A stretch of 64,000 nt of DNA from Algibacter luteus (lineage in GTDB: Bacteria > Bacteroidota > Bacteroidia > Flavobacteriales > Flavobacteriaceae): assembly GCF_900141715.1 (NCBI RefSeq), contig NZ_FQYK01000001.1, forward strand, positions 558,001 through 622,000, read 5' to 3'. Under the pieces are notes generated by a model, which saw nothing but the letters and a program-made list of their open reading frames with translations, was not told where the DNA came from and did not search any database. Shown here piece after piece: positions 1 to 7,665 of the stretch (position 1 is its first letter; the number at the start of each line of letters is the position of its first letter). A program made the translations under genes and the position numbers.

Positions 1-173
1 TCAACATTAAAAAAACTTACCATTCCGTACTGAAAAAGATATACAAAAGCATCATCTGATACTTTGTAATACAACTCATCACTATCTTGAAAGCGTAATC
101 GCCATGTTAAATGCGTTTTACTTTCTTTTATATTGATGGCACTTGCTACTTGATAAGCAACAGTTACGTACAT
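1..173 (-). CDS. RMD1/YagE-like (DUF155) protein, N-terminal part only
   Basis: The frame starts with ATG at 171-173 and runs off the left edge of the window, so only the first 57 or so residues are visible. They read MYVTVAYQVASAINIKES and later FVYLFQYGMVSFFNV. A 'yvFqyGvvsFfN' segment after a short charged stretch is typical of the RMD1/RMND1/YagE (DUF155) family. Members in bacteria are uncharacterised; those in eukaryotes are mitochondrial. Its ATG shares one base with the TAA of the upstream VOC gene (TAATG), so the two are probably translationally coupled. The family call rests on a short segment and is tentative. The rest of the gene lies outside the window. Confidence 0.5.
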   Translation of the reverse strand, partial: MYVTVAYQVASAINIKESKTHLTWRLRFQDSDELYYKVSDDAFVYLFQYGMVSFFNV

Positions 174-583
174 TATGAATTAAAAATGTCTTTTGGAGTT
201 TTAAAACTTTTAAATTCCAACATATAATCGTTAGGATCTTTGACAAAAAAGGATTGGTGTTCACCAGTTTTATCCTTTAAGAATACCGATTCAGTTACTA
301 AATCTAAATTCTGCTCTTTTAGTTTTTTATAAACTGAATTCCAAGTTTCTGAATCTAAAATGACTCCAAAATGGAATGACGGCAGTATTTTACCTTCAAA
401 CACGTAATTAGGATTACTAAAATTAAATTTCCCTGATTTAATGAAAGTCATTTGATGTCCATACAAATTTACATCAACCCAATTTTGGGTTTTTCTCCCC
501 AGAGAAGCACCAATATTGGTGTAAAAACTGCTAGTCTCTCTTACACTCTGGCAAGGTAAAGACATGTGGAAAGCTGTTTGCAT
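173..583 (-). CDS. VOC-fold (glyoxalase/bleomycin-resistance-like) protein
   Basis: This 136-residue cytosolic protein has the paired beta-alpha-beta-beta-beta layout of the vicinal-oxygen-chelate superfamily. An N-terminal strand carries His6, a central strand reads SFHFGV with His71, and the last strand reads YMLEFKSF with Glu123. These are the usual metal-ligand positions, so metal binding is plausible. 'FFVKDPNDYMLEFK' is the typical second-repeat ending. The substrate cannot be read from sequence, since VOC proteins include dioxygenases, glutathione transferases and binding proteins. It overlaps the start of the RMD1-like gene by one base and follows a small unknown gene by 10 bases, suggesting one transcript. 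Confidence 0.75.
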   Translation of the reverse strand: MQTAFHMSLPCQSVRETSSFYTNIGASLGRKTQNWVDVNLYGHQMTFIKSGKFNFSNPNYVFEGKILPSFHFGVILDSETWNSVYKKLKEQNLDLVTESVFLKDKTGEHQSFFVKDPNDYMLEFKSFKTPKDIFNS

Positions 584-593
584 ATTGCATAAA

Positions 594-815
594 TTAAAGA
601 GGTTTTAAACTTTCTACTCTATAGATAGGATTCTCGTCGTCACCATCTTCAATGAAGGTGATTCTAAACTCCGTTTCTCTTAAGCTTTTGTCATTTTTTA
701 AATCAAATTGTTTTAATACGCGAGGATGTACTTCCTCAAAAGAGAGTTCCTCTCCATTTTCAAACCAAAACTTGTAAAGACCGTTTTTGTAAGACTTAAA
801 AACAGCTGTTCTCAT
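594..815 (-). CDS. small conserved protein of unknown function (73 aa)
   Basis: An ATG-started frame of 73 residues beginning MRTAVFKSYKNGLYKFWFENG and rich in aromatic and acidic residues. There is no signal peptide, membrane segment or cysteine pair, so it is a small soluble protein. The sequence looks like one compact beta-rich domain. Spacing to both neighbours is short (10 and 17 bases), and all five genes between 1 and 2731 read the same way, so it is likely co-transcribed. I recognise no domain with a known function. Confidence 0.6.
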   Translation of the reverse strand: MRTAVFKSYKNGLYKFWFENGEELSFEEVHPRVLKQFDLKNDKSLRETEFRITFIEDGDDENPIYRVESLKPL

Positions 816-832
816 AGTACTTTATTTTTATT

Positions 833-1156
833 TTATTCTTCATTATCATCATCCATCAACTCAGGGTCTGGGTCTTGTACAGCTTCAGGATCGTTGTTAT
901 CAAAATCGTCGTAATCATCTTCATCATAATTCTCCATTGTTACAGATAGTTTCGAACTTACTTTTACCAAGTATTTGGTATCTTCAGTAGTTACTTCTAC
1001 AGCTTCAATAATTTCATTATGTTGGTTTCTAAACGAAATAATATGGTCATCGTCATATCCATCTGGGTATTTTTCAACTAACAACGCCAAAATTTCAGGG
1101 GTTAATTTTTTGAAATCGACAATGACTCTTTTTAAATTATCGCTTTTGTTTTTCAT
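833..1156 (-). CDS. small acidic conserved protein, unknown function
   Basis: I place the start at the ATG at 1154-1156, giving 107 residues from MKNKSDNLKRVIVDF. The frame could extend to a TTG at 1183, but that adds nine residues with no support. The N-terminal two thirds look folded (KLTPEILALLVEKYPDGYDD, then IEAVEVTTEDTKYLVKVS). The C-terminal 35 residues are almost all Asp, Glu, Asn and Pro and are probably disordered. Close relatives in flavobacteria are, from memory, sometimes labelled 'DNA primase', but no primase motif (zinc finger or TOPRIM) is present, so I do not adopt that name. Confidence 0.6.
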   Translation of the reverse strand: MKNKSDNLKRVIVDFKKLTPEILALLVEKYPDGYDDDHIISFRNQHNEIIEAVEVTTEDTKYLVKVSSKLSVTMENYDEDDYDDFDNNDPEAVQDPDPELMDDDNEE

Positions 1157-1204
1157 TTTTTCGGTAATATTTATTACTGACAAGTTAAATATACTATTTT
1201 ATGA

Positions 1205-2731
1205 TTATTTTTTTCGAATAACATCGTAAAAATCTTTTCTTCTATCTTTTAAATTTTTTACTGCGCCAAATGTGTGCAATTCTCTTAGCAAACTAATATC
1301 AACATCTGCCACTAAAATCATTTCGGTATTTGGAGTGGCTTCGGCCTTTATACCATTACTAGGAAATGAAAAATCGCATGGTGTAAATACGGCAGATTGG
1401 GCATATTGTATATCCATATTGTTTACATTAGGCAAATTACCAACGCTGCCCGCTATAGCCACATAACATTCGTTTTCAATAGCTCTTGCCTGAGCACATA
1501 ATCTCACTCTTGAATATCCGTTTTGAGTATCTGTTAAAAACGGCACAAATAGAATGTCCATTCCTTCATCCGCTAATAATCTTGATAATTCTGGAAATTC
1601 TGAATCGTAACAAATTAGAATCCCTATTTTACCACAATCGGTTTCATAGGTTTGCAAATTATTCCCTTTTTGCATCCCCCAAACTTTGGCTTCATCTGGT
1701 GTTACATGTATTTTTTCATAACGCTCAAAACTCCCATCCCGTCTACATAAATATCCAACATTATATAATTTATCATTAACCACCTCTGGCATACTACCAG
1801 ATATAATATTAATATTATACGAAATGGCTAATTGTTTTAATTTGTTAATTATGGTCTCCGTAAATTCGGCTAATTTTCGAATGGCTTCAGGCTCATGCAA
1901 ATGGTTAAACTCCGCCATAAGTGGCGCGTTAAAAAACTCCGGAAACACTGCAAAATCTGATCTGTATGCTGCTAAACTATCTATAAAATACTCAGATTGT
2001 TGCATTAAATCATCCAAACTATTATAGCTACGCATTTGCCATTGGATTAAACCCAAACGTACTATAGTTTTTACTGTGGCTGCTTTTTTGGTGGGTTTGG
2101 TATAATAAATATTATCCCATTCCATTAAAACTGCATATTCGTTTGATGCTGTATCGCCTTCTAAATAACCTTTTAATATTCTTACTGGATGGAAATCGTT
2201 TGAAATTTGGAAGTTTAAAACAGGATCATGAATTTCTTTACGCTTTACCTTCTCAATATAATCTTTAGGCGAATACTCTTTATGCTTATGATAATTTGGC
2301 ATTCTGCCACCAAAAATGATACTTTTTAAGTTTAGGTTTTCGCAAATTTCTTTACGATAATCGTACAACCGTCTTCCTAAACGCAAGCCTCTAAACTCTG
2401 GTTTGATAAAAACATCGATGCCATATAAGACATCGCCATCTGGGTCGTGATTTTTGAATGATTCACCTGCAATAATATCAGCATAAGTGTGGTTATCATC
2501 AATCTTATCATAATCAACAATCAGCGATAATGCACAACCAGCAATTTCACCGTCTATTTTAATAACTACCTGTCCTTCAGGAAAAATAGAAGTGAGTTGC
2601 TCAATATGTCCTTTCTTCCAGTAAGAATCAAGCACACCTGCGTACGATTCTAGAGTTGCTTCTTTTAATTCTTGATAATCATCAAGAGTTAAATATTTAA
2701 GCTCGATATTGTCTATATTTTGTGTATCCAT
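1205..2731 (-). CDS. GNAT acetyltransferase / carbon-nitrogen hydrolase fusion
   Basis: A 508-residue cytosolic fusion. Residues ~10-205 form a GNAT domain with the acyl-CoA-binding stretch FRGLRLGRRLYD (~113-124). Residues ~222-500 form a nitrilase-superfamily domain with the full triad: Glu265 (FPEFF), Lys340 (RYEKIH) and Cys374 (ILICYDSEFP). This two-domain build is the one seen in Bacillus YhcX. The nitrilase half would hydrolyse an amide or nitrile and the GNAT half would acylate an amine; the substrates are unknown. The stop codon of the upstream DHS-like gene is three bases from this start, in an operon headed by arginine decarboxylase, so a polyamine or agmatine derivative is a reasonable guess (inference). 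Confidence 0.88.
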   Translation of the reverse strand: MDTQNIDNIELKYLTLDDYQELKEATLESYAGVLDSYWKKGHIEQLTSIFPEGQVVIKIDGEIAGCALSLIVDYDKIDDNHTYADIIAGESFKNHDPDGDVLYGIDVFIKPEFRGLRLGRRLYDYRKEICENLNLKSIIFGGRMPNYHKHKEYSPKDYIEKVKRKEIHDPVLNFQISNDFHPVRILKGYLEGDTASNEYAVLMEWDNIYYTKPTKKAATVKTIVRLGLIQWQMRSYNSLDDLMQQSEYFIDSLAAYRSDFAVFPEFFNAPLMAEFNHLHEPEAIRKLAEFTETIINKLKQLAISYNINIISGSMPEVVNDKLYNVGYLCRRDGSFERYEKIHVTPDEAKVWGMQKGNNLQTYETDCGKIGILICYDSEFPELSRLLADEGMDILFVPFLTDTQNGYSRVRLCAQARAIENECYVAIAGSVGNLPNVNNMDIQYAQSAVFTPCDFSFPSNGIKAEATPNTEMILVADVDISLLRELHTFGAVKNLKDRRKDFYDVIRKK

Positions 2732-2733
2732 GG

Positions 2734-3711
2734 TTACTGACCTAAAAGGTAAGCAAAAATTAAAGGCGCAACAATGGTTGCATCACTTTCTATAATGAAT
2801 TTTGGTGTATTAATATCTAACTTACCCCATGTGATTTTCTCATTTGGAACAGCTCCAGAATAAGATCCATAACTTGTGGTAGAATCTGATATTTGACAAA
2901 AATAACTCCAAAATGGTGTATCTGTACGTTCCATATCTTGATATAACATAGGCACAACACAAATTGGGAAATCGCCCGCAATACCGCCACCAATTTGGAA
3001 GAAACCAATACCGTTTTTTGAATTATCTGTATACCAATCTGCTAAAAAGGTCATATATTCTATTCCAGATTTAATGGTACTTGCTTTTAACTCGCCTTTT
3101 AATACATAGCTTGCGAAAATATTCCCCATCGTACTATCTTCCCAACCCGGGCAAACAATAGGTAAATTCTTTTCTGCTGCTGCATACATCCATGAATCTT
3201 TTACATCAATTTCGTAGTATTGCTCTAAAACACCAGACATTAACATTTTGTACATATACTCATGAGGCAAGTAGCGTTCTCCTTTGTCATCAGCATCTTT
3301 CCAGATTTCATAAATATGCTGTTGTAACCTACGGAATGCTTCCTCTTCTGGAATACACGTATCGGTAACACGGTTAAGTCCTTTTTCCAACAAATCCCAC
3401 TCTTCTTGAGGTGTTAAATCGCGATAATTAGGCACACGTTTGTAATGTGAATGTGCTACTAAATTCATGATATCTTCTTCAAGATTAGCTCCAGTACAAG
3501 AAATGATTTGTACTTTATCTTGACGAATCATTTCTGCAAAACTTTTGCCTAACTCTGCAGTACTCATAGCTCCTGCCAAAGACACTAGCATTTTAGCACC
3601 ATTGTTTAACTGAGCCTCATATCCTTTTGCAGCATCAACTAATGCTGCAGCATTAAAATGTAGATAATGCTTTTCTATAAATTGAGAAATTGGTCCTTTA
3701 GTAGTTGTCAT
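2734..3711 (-). CDS. deoxyhypusine-synthase-like protein, possible homospermidine synthase
   Basis: A 325-residue protein of the deoxyhypusine synthase family. It carries the NAD-site segments (SLAGAMSTAELGKS near the N-terminus, IGGGIAGDFPICVVPML in the middle) and the active-site segment GAVPNEKITWGKL, whose Lys297 matches the lysine that forms the enzyme-imine intermediate in eukaryotic DHS. Bacteria have no eIF5A, so the bacterial members must act on something else; some are known to make sym-homospermidine from putrescine. It overlaps the arginine decarboxylase gene by 14 bases and is followed directly by the GNAT/nitrilase gene. Homospermidine synthesis is my preferred reading; the exact reaction is unproven. 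Confidence 0.85.
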   Translation of the reverse strand: MTTTKGPISQFIEKHYLHFNAAALVDAAKGYEAQLNNGAKMLVSLAGAMSTAELGKSFAEMIRQDKVQIISCTGANLEEDIMNLVAHSHYKRVPNYRDLTPQEEWDLLEKGLNRVTDTCIPEEEAFRRLQQHIYEIWKDADDKGERYLPHEYMYKMLMSGVLEQYYEIDVKDSWMYAAAEKNLPIVCPGWEDSTMGNIFASYVLKGELKASTIKSGIEYMTFLADWYTDNSKNGIGFFQIGGGIAGDFPICVVPMLYQDMERTDTPFWSYFCQISDSTTSYGSYSGAVPNEKITWGKLDINTPKFIIESDATIVAPLIFAYLLGQ

Positions 3712-5170
3712 TTTCAGAAATTTTTACAGTGTTTTTAGTACTTTCGATTTTTTTATTATTGATTTTTGTAGTGCTTTGTTTATAACCTAATATGTTTAGC
3801 AAATCTTCGCTCTTTTGTTGTTCGCTAAATAATTTGGTAGTTAAATTACCTTCATCATCTCTATCAATTAGAATATGCTTAGGCGACGGAATTAAACAGT
3901 GTTGAAGCCCGCCATAGCCGCCAATAGTTTCTTGATACGCGCCTGTATTGAAAAATCCTATATATAATGGCTTATCCTTATTGTATTTTGGCATATAAAT
4001 GGCATTCATATGCTGTTCGCTGTTATAATAATCGTCGCTATCGCAGGTTAAACCGCCTAATAAAATGCGTTCGTAACTATCTTGCCACCTATTTAATGGT
4101 AATAAAATAAAACGCTTATTTATTGCCCATGTGTCTGGTAAAGTTGTTATGAATGATGAATTAATCATATTCCACTTCTCTCGGTCATTCTGTTGCTTTT
4201 GGTATAACACCTCGTAAATAGCGCCGCCACTTTCACCAACGGTAAAGCTTCCAAATTCTGTAAAAATATTTGGCACATCTACATCTTCTTCCTCGCAAGT
4301 TAATTTTATTTGATTAATGATTTCATCAATCATGTACTCGTAATCAAATTCAAAAGCTAACGAGTTTTTTATAGGAAAACCACCGCCAATATTTAAGCTA
4401 TCTAAGGTTGGGCAGATTTTTTTAAGACTCGTATAGACCTTTAAACATTTAAGCAATTCATTCCAGTAATAAGCATTATCACGAATTCCTGTATTAATAA
4501 AAAAGTGTAACATTTTAAGGTTAACTTTCTTATTATTAGCAATCTGGTTTTTATAAAAAGGTAATATATTTTTATACCCAATTCCTAAACGCGAGGTATA
4601 GAATTCAAATTTTGGCTCTTCCTCTGATGCTATTCTAATTCCCACATTAAATTTGCCTTTTATTTCTTGCGAAAGCAAATCTATTTCTTCGTAATTATCA
4701 ATAATAGGAATAGCATTTTTATGCCCATCATTAATCAATCTAGCAATATTTGTAATGTATTGTGCACGCTTAAAACCGTTACTGATAACATAAGTATTAT
4801 CATTTATTTTTCCTTCTGCTTTTAAATTTTCAACAATATCAATATCAAACGCCGATGAGGTTTCAATATGTATATCGTTTTTTAAAGCCTCATCTAATAC
4901 GTGCTTAAAATGACTACTTTTAGTGCAATAGCAATAGTTGTACTTTCCTTTATAGTCATGCTTTTCAATGGCATTTGCAAACCAGCTTTTTGCCCTATTA
5001 ATATTGTTCGAGATTTGCGGTAAATAGGTAAACTTTAATGGTGCACCGTATTGTCTGGTAAGCGCCATTAAATCAATATTATGAAATTGCAATTCGCCTT
5101 TGGCTACTTGAAATTCTTCCTGTGGAAAATCGAAGGTTTGATTTATTAAATCAATATATTTTGTATTCAA
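3698..5170 (-). CDS. speA: biosynthetic arginine decarboxylase (alanine-racemase fold)
   Basis: A 490-residue PLP enzyme of fold type III that would convert arginine to agmatine, the first step of polyamine synthesis. The PLP lysine is Lys84 in YCYCTKSSHF. LNIGGGFPI near the middle is the glycine-rich phosphate-binding loop, and CDSDDYY with GAYQE near the C-terminus hold the catalytic Cys-Asp and dimer-interface residues. The protein is shorter than E. coli SpeA (about 650 residues), as is usual in Bacteroidota. The start appears to be TTG (5168-5170), since no in-frame ATG lies near and MNTKYIDLINQTF is the expected N-terminus. The agmatinase gene often found between this gene and the DHS-like gene is absent here. 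Confidence 0.88.
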   Translation of the reverse strand: MNTKYIDLINQTFDFPQEEFQVAKGELQFHNIDLMALTRQYGAPLKFTYLPQISNNINRAKSWFANAIEKHDYKGKYNYCYCTKSSHFKHVLDEALKNDIHIETSSAFDIDIVENLKAEGKINDNTYVISNGFKRAQYITNIARLINDGHKNAIPIIDNYEEIDLLSQEIKGKFNVGIRIASEEEPKFEFYTSRLGIGYKNILPFYKNQIANNKKVNLKMLHFFINTGIRDNAYYWNELLKCLKVYTSLKKICPTLDSLNIGGGFPIKNSLAFEFDYEYMIDEIINQIKLTCEEEDVDVPNIFTEFGSFTVGESGGAIYEVLYQKQQNDREKWNMINSSFITTLPDTWAINKRFILLPLNRWQDSYERILLGGLTCDSDDYYNSEQHMNAIYMPKYNKDKPLYIGFFNTGAYQETIGGYGGLQHCLIPSPKHILIDRDDEGNLTTKLFSEQQKSEDLLNILGYKQSTTKINNKKIESTKNTVKISENDNY

Positions 5171-5685
5171 ATTGTATATTTAAAAAGTTAAAGATATAGA
5201 TAGGTGTATTAACTACTCGTTAAAATAATAAAAAAATAACAATATCAAATCTGAAACTCTCGGCAAGTTGTAGGCACAAAGGCGTATTTATGCTGTATAG
5301 CATATATGGGTGAAAAGGAAGTTAGCTTTAAAATTCGGTCACTTAATCTGTAAGCTGCTTTTGAATATGACTTCCTAATTTTCAAAAGCCCGAACATAGA
5401 AACAGGTATCAATGTGTTCAGCTAATAGTGCAGCAAAAATAATTGTTTTTTTGATATACAATGTTTTTTTACCTTTTTTTTTGCATTTTTTTTATTCGTT
5501 TTTTTATATTGATTATCAGGTAGTTATAACGAATTTTTGTGTGCTATTTTGGTTGTGTTTAATTAAAGATATTTTCTGAACCGATAGAAAAAGAAAATCA
5601 GTATAACTACATGGGTATTTATTAATACCCTCTTGTAAGTCACACTGATTTTGATGTAAATTTTAAAGCTGAATTAAACTGTTAA
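5171..5685. other. gene-free stretch (515 bp) with hairpins and poly-T tracts
   Basis: No coding frame here has convincing composition. The stretch holds the upstream region of speA, a short inverted repeat ATGCT-GTAT-AGCAT (5290-5303), several T-runs of seven or more on the plus strand at 5445-5510, and a long imperfect hairpin at 5594-5652 described separately. The middle part (5260-5430) has a more even base composition than typical intergenic DNA nearby and may be a decayed gene or element, but I could not recognise one. Confidence 0.5.
5594..5652 (-). repeat. long imperfect hairpin downstream of the pseudouridine synthase paralogue
   Basis: The outer arms AAAATCAGT (5594-5602) and ACTGATTTT (5644-5652) are perfectly complementary. 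The inner arms GGGTATT (5613-5619) and AATACCC (5624-5630) form a second perfect stem with a four-base loop. The bases between them (AACTACA against TGTAAGT) pair imperfectly, so the whole 59 bases can fold as one nearly continuous stem. It lies 34 bases past the stop of the minus-strand gene at 5686. It could be a terminator, an RNA-stability element or a small mobile repeat. Confidence 0.5.
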
Positions 5686-6528
5686 CTATAACATTTTTAA
5701 AGTATTCAACTCTTGCTCTGTTAAATGTTTCCAGTGCCCTCGAGGAATATCTTTTTTGGTTAAGTGCCCAATGGCTACGCAGTCTAAACTTATAATATCA
5801 TATTTAAAATATTCAAAAATAGTTCGGATAATAGTATTACCTGTATTTTTAATTTTTAGTCCTATCTCTTTTTTTGAAGCACCATCAATATAACTTATTT
5901 CTTCAACTTCAATAAGTTTACCTTCTACTTTAAATCCGTTTTGAATCTTTTTTAAATCTTCTAGTTTTAAATTTTTATCGAGTTCAATATGAAATAAACG
6001 CGGCACACCATGTTTAGAGTTCGTGAATTTCTTAACTACAGCATCGTCGTTTGTAAATAACAACAACCCTTTTGAGTTTCGTCCTAAACGACCAATAGGC
6101 TTTATTTTAGAAGATGTAGCGTTGGCAACTAAATCCATTACTGTTCTTCCTTTACCTTCGCTAGTAGTTGTAGCAAATCCTTTAGGTTTATTAAGCAATA
6201 CATAAGCTTTTTTTTCTGGGTTTATTCTGGCACCATCATAACGCACCTCATCTCCTGGTTTTACTTTATAGCCCATTTCTGTTATAATTTTTCCGTTTAC
6301 AGAAACTAAACCTGTGGCAATATGCACATCTGCTTCACGACGTGAACACATACCTGAGTTGGCTACATATTTATTTAGCCTTATTTCATCTGGATTACTT
6401 GGCTTTTTAGGTGATGATGGTCCTTTTTTTATGGGTGCATTTCCGCGAGCATAACTTGTAAAACGTTTGTTACCTCCTCCTCGTCCTGATGGCTTTCCTT
6501 TTCCTTTACTCCCTTGATGTCTGTTCAT
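5686..6528 (-). CDS. RsuA/RluB-family pseudouridine synthase paralogue lacking the catalytic Asp
   Basis: A 280-residue protein with a low-complexity Gly/Lys/Arg/Ser N-terminus (1-45), an S4 RNA-binding domain (~50-105, RLNKYVANSGMCSRREAD) and a pseudouridine synthase domain (YVLLNKPKGFATT onward). The family's catalytic segment is GRLDRNTxGLL. Here it reads GRLGRNSKGLL, with codon GGA, so the essential Asp is Gly. The usual GRNRQVRRMFE reads NTGNTIIRTIFE and the usual LDRV reads LDCV. Three active-site regions have therefore drifted while the frame stays open. It may be a non-catalytic RNA-binding paralogue. A functional copy is expected elsewhere in the genome. The dispersed repeat lies just upstream. 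Confidence 0.85.
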   Translation of the reverse strand: MNRHQGSKGKGKPSGRGGGNKRFTSYARGNAPIKKGPSSPKKPSNPDEIRLNKYVANSGMCSRREADVHIATGLVSVNGKIITEMGYKVKPGDEVRYDGARINPEKKAYVLLNKPKGFATTTSEGKGRTVMDLVANATSSKIKPIGRLGRNSKGLLLFTNDDAVVKKFTNSKHGVPRLFHIELDKNLKLEDLKKIQNGFKVEGKLIEVEEISYIDGASKKEIGLKIKNTGNTIIRTIFEYFKYDIISLDCVAIGHLTKKDIPRGHWKHLTEQELNTLKML

Positions 6529-6593
6529 TACTTATAATTTTTTGCAAAGATATACTTAAAAATTATGAATCTTTATTTAAAGCTTATCGATTT

Positions 6594-6705
6594 GTTGCTA
6601 TAGCGTTAGCGATTGTAGTGGAAAGCCCACAGTGAGGCACGAACGAGGACTTGCAACGCAAAGCGCGACCCTTGTGGTAACCTGCCGGCCGGCAGGCAGG
6701 CGGCC
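6594..6705 (-). repeat. GC-rich dispersed repeat, copy 1
   Basis: A GC-rich block in an AT-rich genome, lying just after the UbiA stop codon. Read on the minus strand it opens with a GCCTGCCTGCCGG palindrome, continues through a 27-base segment (6660-6686) identical to copy 2 at 56554-56580, and ends with ATCGCTAACGCTATAGC. The two copies differ in the middle. In both, the repeat starts about 5-10 bases after a stop codon and points in the direction of transcription. The 16-base CCTGCCGGCCGGCAGG is a perfect palindrome and would form a strong hairpin. Confidence 0.75.
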
Positions 6706-6710
6706 AAAAT

Positions 6711-7613
6711 TTAAATGCGGTTTAGTATAACACTTACATCGATTAAAAGAATGCTGAACACGCCTGCAAGAATGATAAATTTTAGGATGTTGTGAAGTAT
6801 TAAATACTGTATTTTGGTTTTAGACCTCCAAAGTAAAAACAAAAATATAATGAGCAGAAATATACTTAAGTAGAAGAAAAAATACATGTAACCTACCTGA
6901 AATTTAAAAAGTAACAAGTAAGCTGGCACTAGTGTTAATAGCGCTAAAATGGTTAGCATGACTTTGGATGTTTTTTCTCCATACGCCACTGGAATGGTTA
7001 TATAGTTTTGTGCAATATCGCCTTTTATATTTTCGAGGTCTTTGGTGAGTTCGCGCATTGAAATCATTAAAAACAAGAAAATAGCATGGACAAAAATGAC
7101 GGTTTCGAAATTTTTGTAATACATAAAAATAGCGAAGAACGGTGTAATAGTAAGAATAGCAGAAGTGAGATTACCTATAAAAGGCATTCGCTTGAGTTTA
7201 TGCGAGTACAACCAAATGCCAAAAATGTATAAGGAAAAGAATATTACTGCTTTGAAAGACACATAACTGGCCATAACTGCGGCTATAAAATTGAGCACGA
7301 AATAAAATGATAATTTGGTGTTTTGACTCACCAACCTATCTAATCTTGATTTTACGGGGCGGTTTATTAAATCTTTCTCTGAATCATAAAAACTATTTAT
7401 AATGTAACCTCCAGCAATAGTTGCCGCCGATGCTAAAACTAAGACTAGTAAATTAATATCGAAAACGACTTCTTTTAAAGGTTTATCGTGCGCCAGAATG
7501 TAAATAGATGTGAGGTATTGAGCGATAACTACAACTAAAATGTTATAACCGCGAACTACAGAAAACATACTAAAAAATTTAAGTAGAATATGTTTCTGTT
7601 TACGAGATAGCAT
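6711..7613 (-). CDS. UbiA-family prenyltransferase (geranylgeranylglycerol-phosphate synthase-like)
   Basis: A 300-residue polytopic inner-membrane protein with roughly eight or nine hydrophobic helices. The first Asp-rich motif is NSFYDSEKD (Asn73, Asp77, Asp81) and the second is DLENIKGD, both on cytosolic loops and typical of UbiA-type intramembrane prenyltransferases that bind Mg-diphosphate. Its place directly after mevalonate kinase and diphosphomevalonate decarboxylase fits use of an isoprenoid diphosphate. Flavobacterial members of this subgroup are usually named geranylgeranylglycerol-phosphate geranylgeranyltransferase, but the acceptor is not shown by sequence. Menaquinone or haem-type prenylation is less likely given the context. 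Confidence 0.85.
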   Translation of the reverse strand: MLSRKQKHILLKFFSMFSVVRGYNILVVVIAQYLTSIYILAHDKPLKEVVFDINLLVLVLASAATIAGGYIINSFYDSEKDLINRPVKSRLDRLVSQNTKLSFYFVLNFIAAVMASYVSFKAVIFFSLYIFGIWLYSHKLKRMPFIGNLTSAILTITPFFAIFMYYKNFETVIFVHAIFLFLMISMRELTKDLENIKGDIAQNYITIPVAYGEKTSKVMLTILALLTLVPAYLLLFKFQVGYMYFFFYLSIFLLIIFLFLLWRSKTKIQYLILHNILKFIILAGVFSILLIDVSVILNRI

Positions 7614-7625
7614 AAGTCTTTTTTT

Positions 7626-7652
7626 AGACTCTTCGACTGCGCTTAGAGTAAC
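7626..7652 (-). repeat. degenerate copy of a flavobacterial intergenic repeat
   Basis: The 27 bases between the mevalonate kinase and UbiA genes read, on the minus strand, like the common flavobacterial motif ATTCTGAGCGCAGTCGAAGA with a few changes (CTCTAAGCGCAGTCGAAGAG). ACTCT and AGAGT at its ends are complementary, so it can also fold as a weak hairpin. I recognise the motif from memory only. Confidence 0.4.
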
Positions 7653-7665
7653 AATTTGGAAAGTT

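Noticed and set aside
726-1229. Plus-strand open frames overlapping the small acidic-protein genes
   Set aside because: They are antisense to well-formed minus-strand genes, with low-complexity Ser-rich translations caused by the Asp/Glu-rich genes opposite.
5260-5430. A decayed transposase or gene in the 515-base gap
   Set aside because: Translations in all frames are broken by stops and match no family I recognise; base composition alone is not enough to call a pseudogene.
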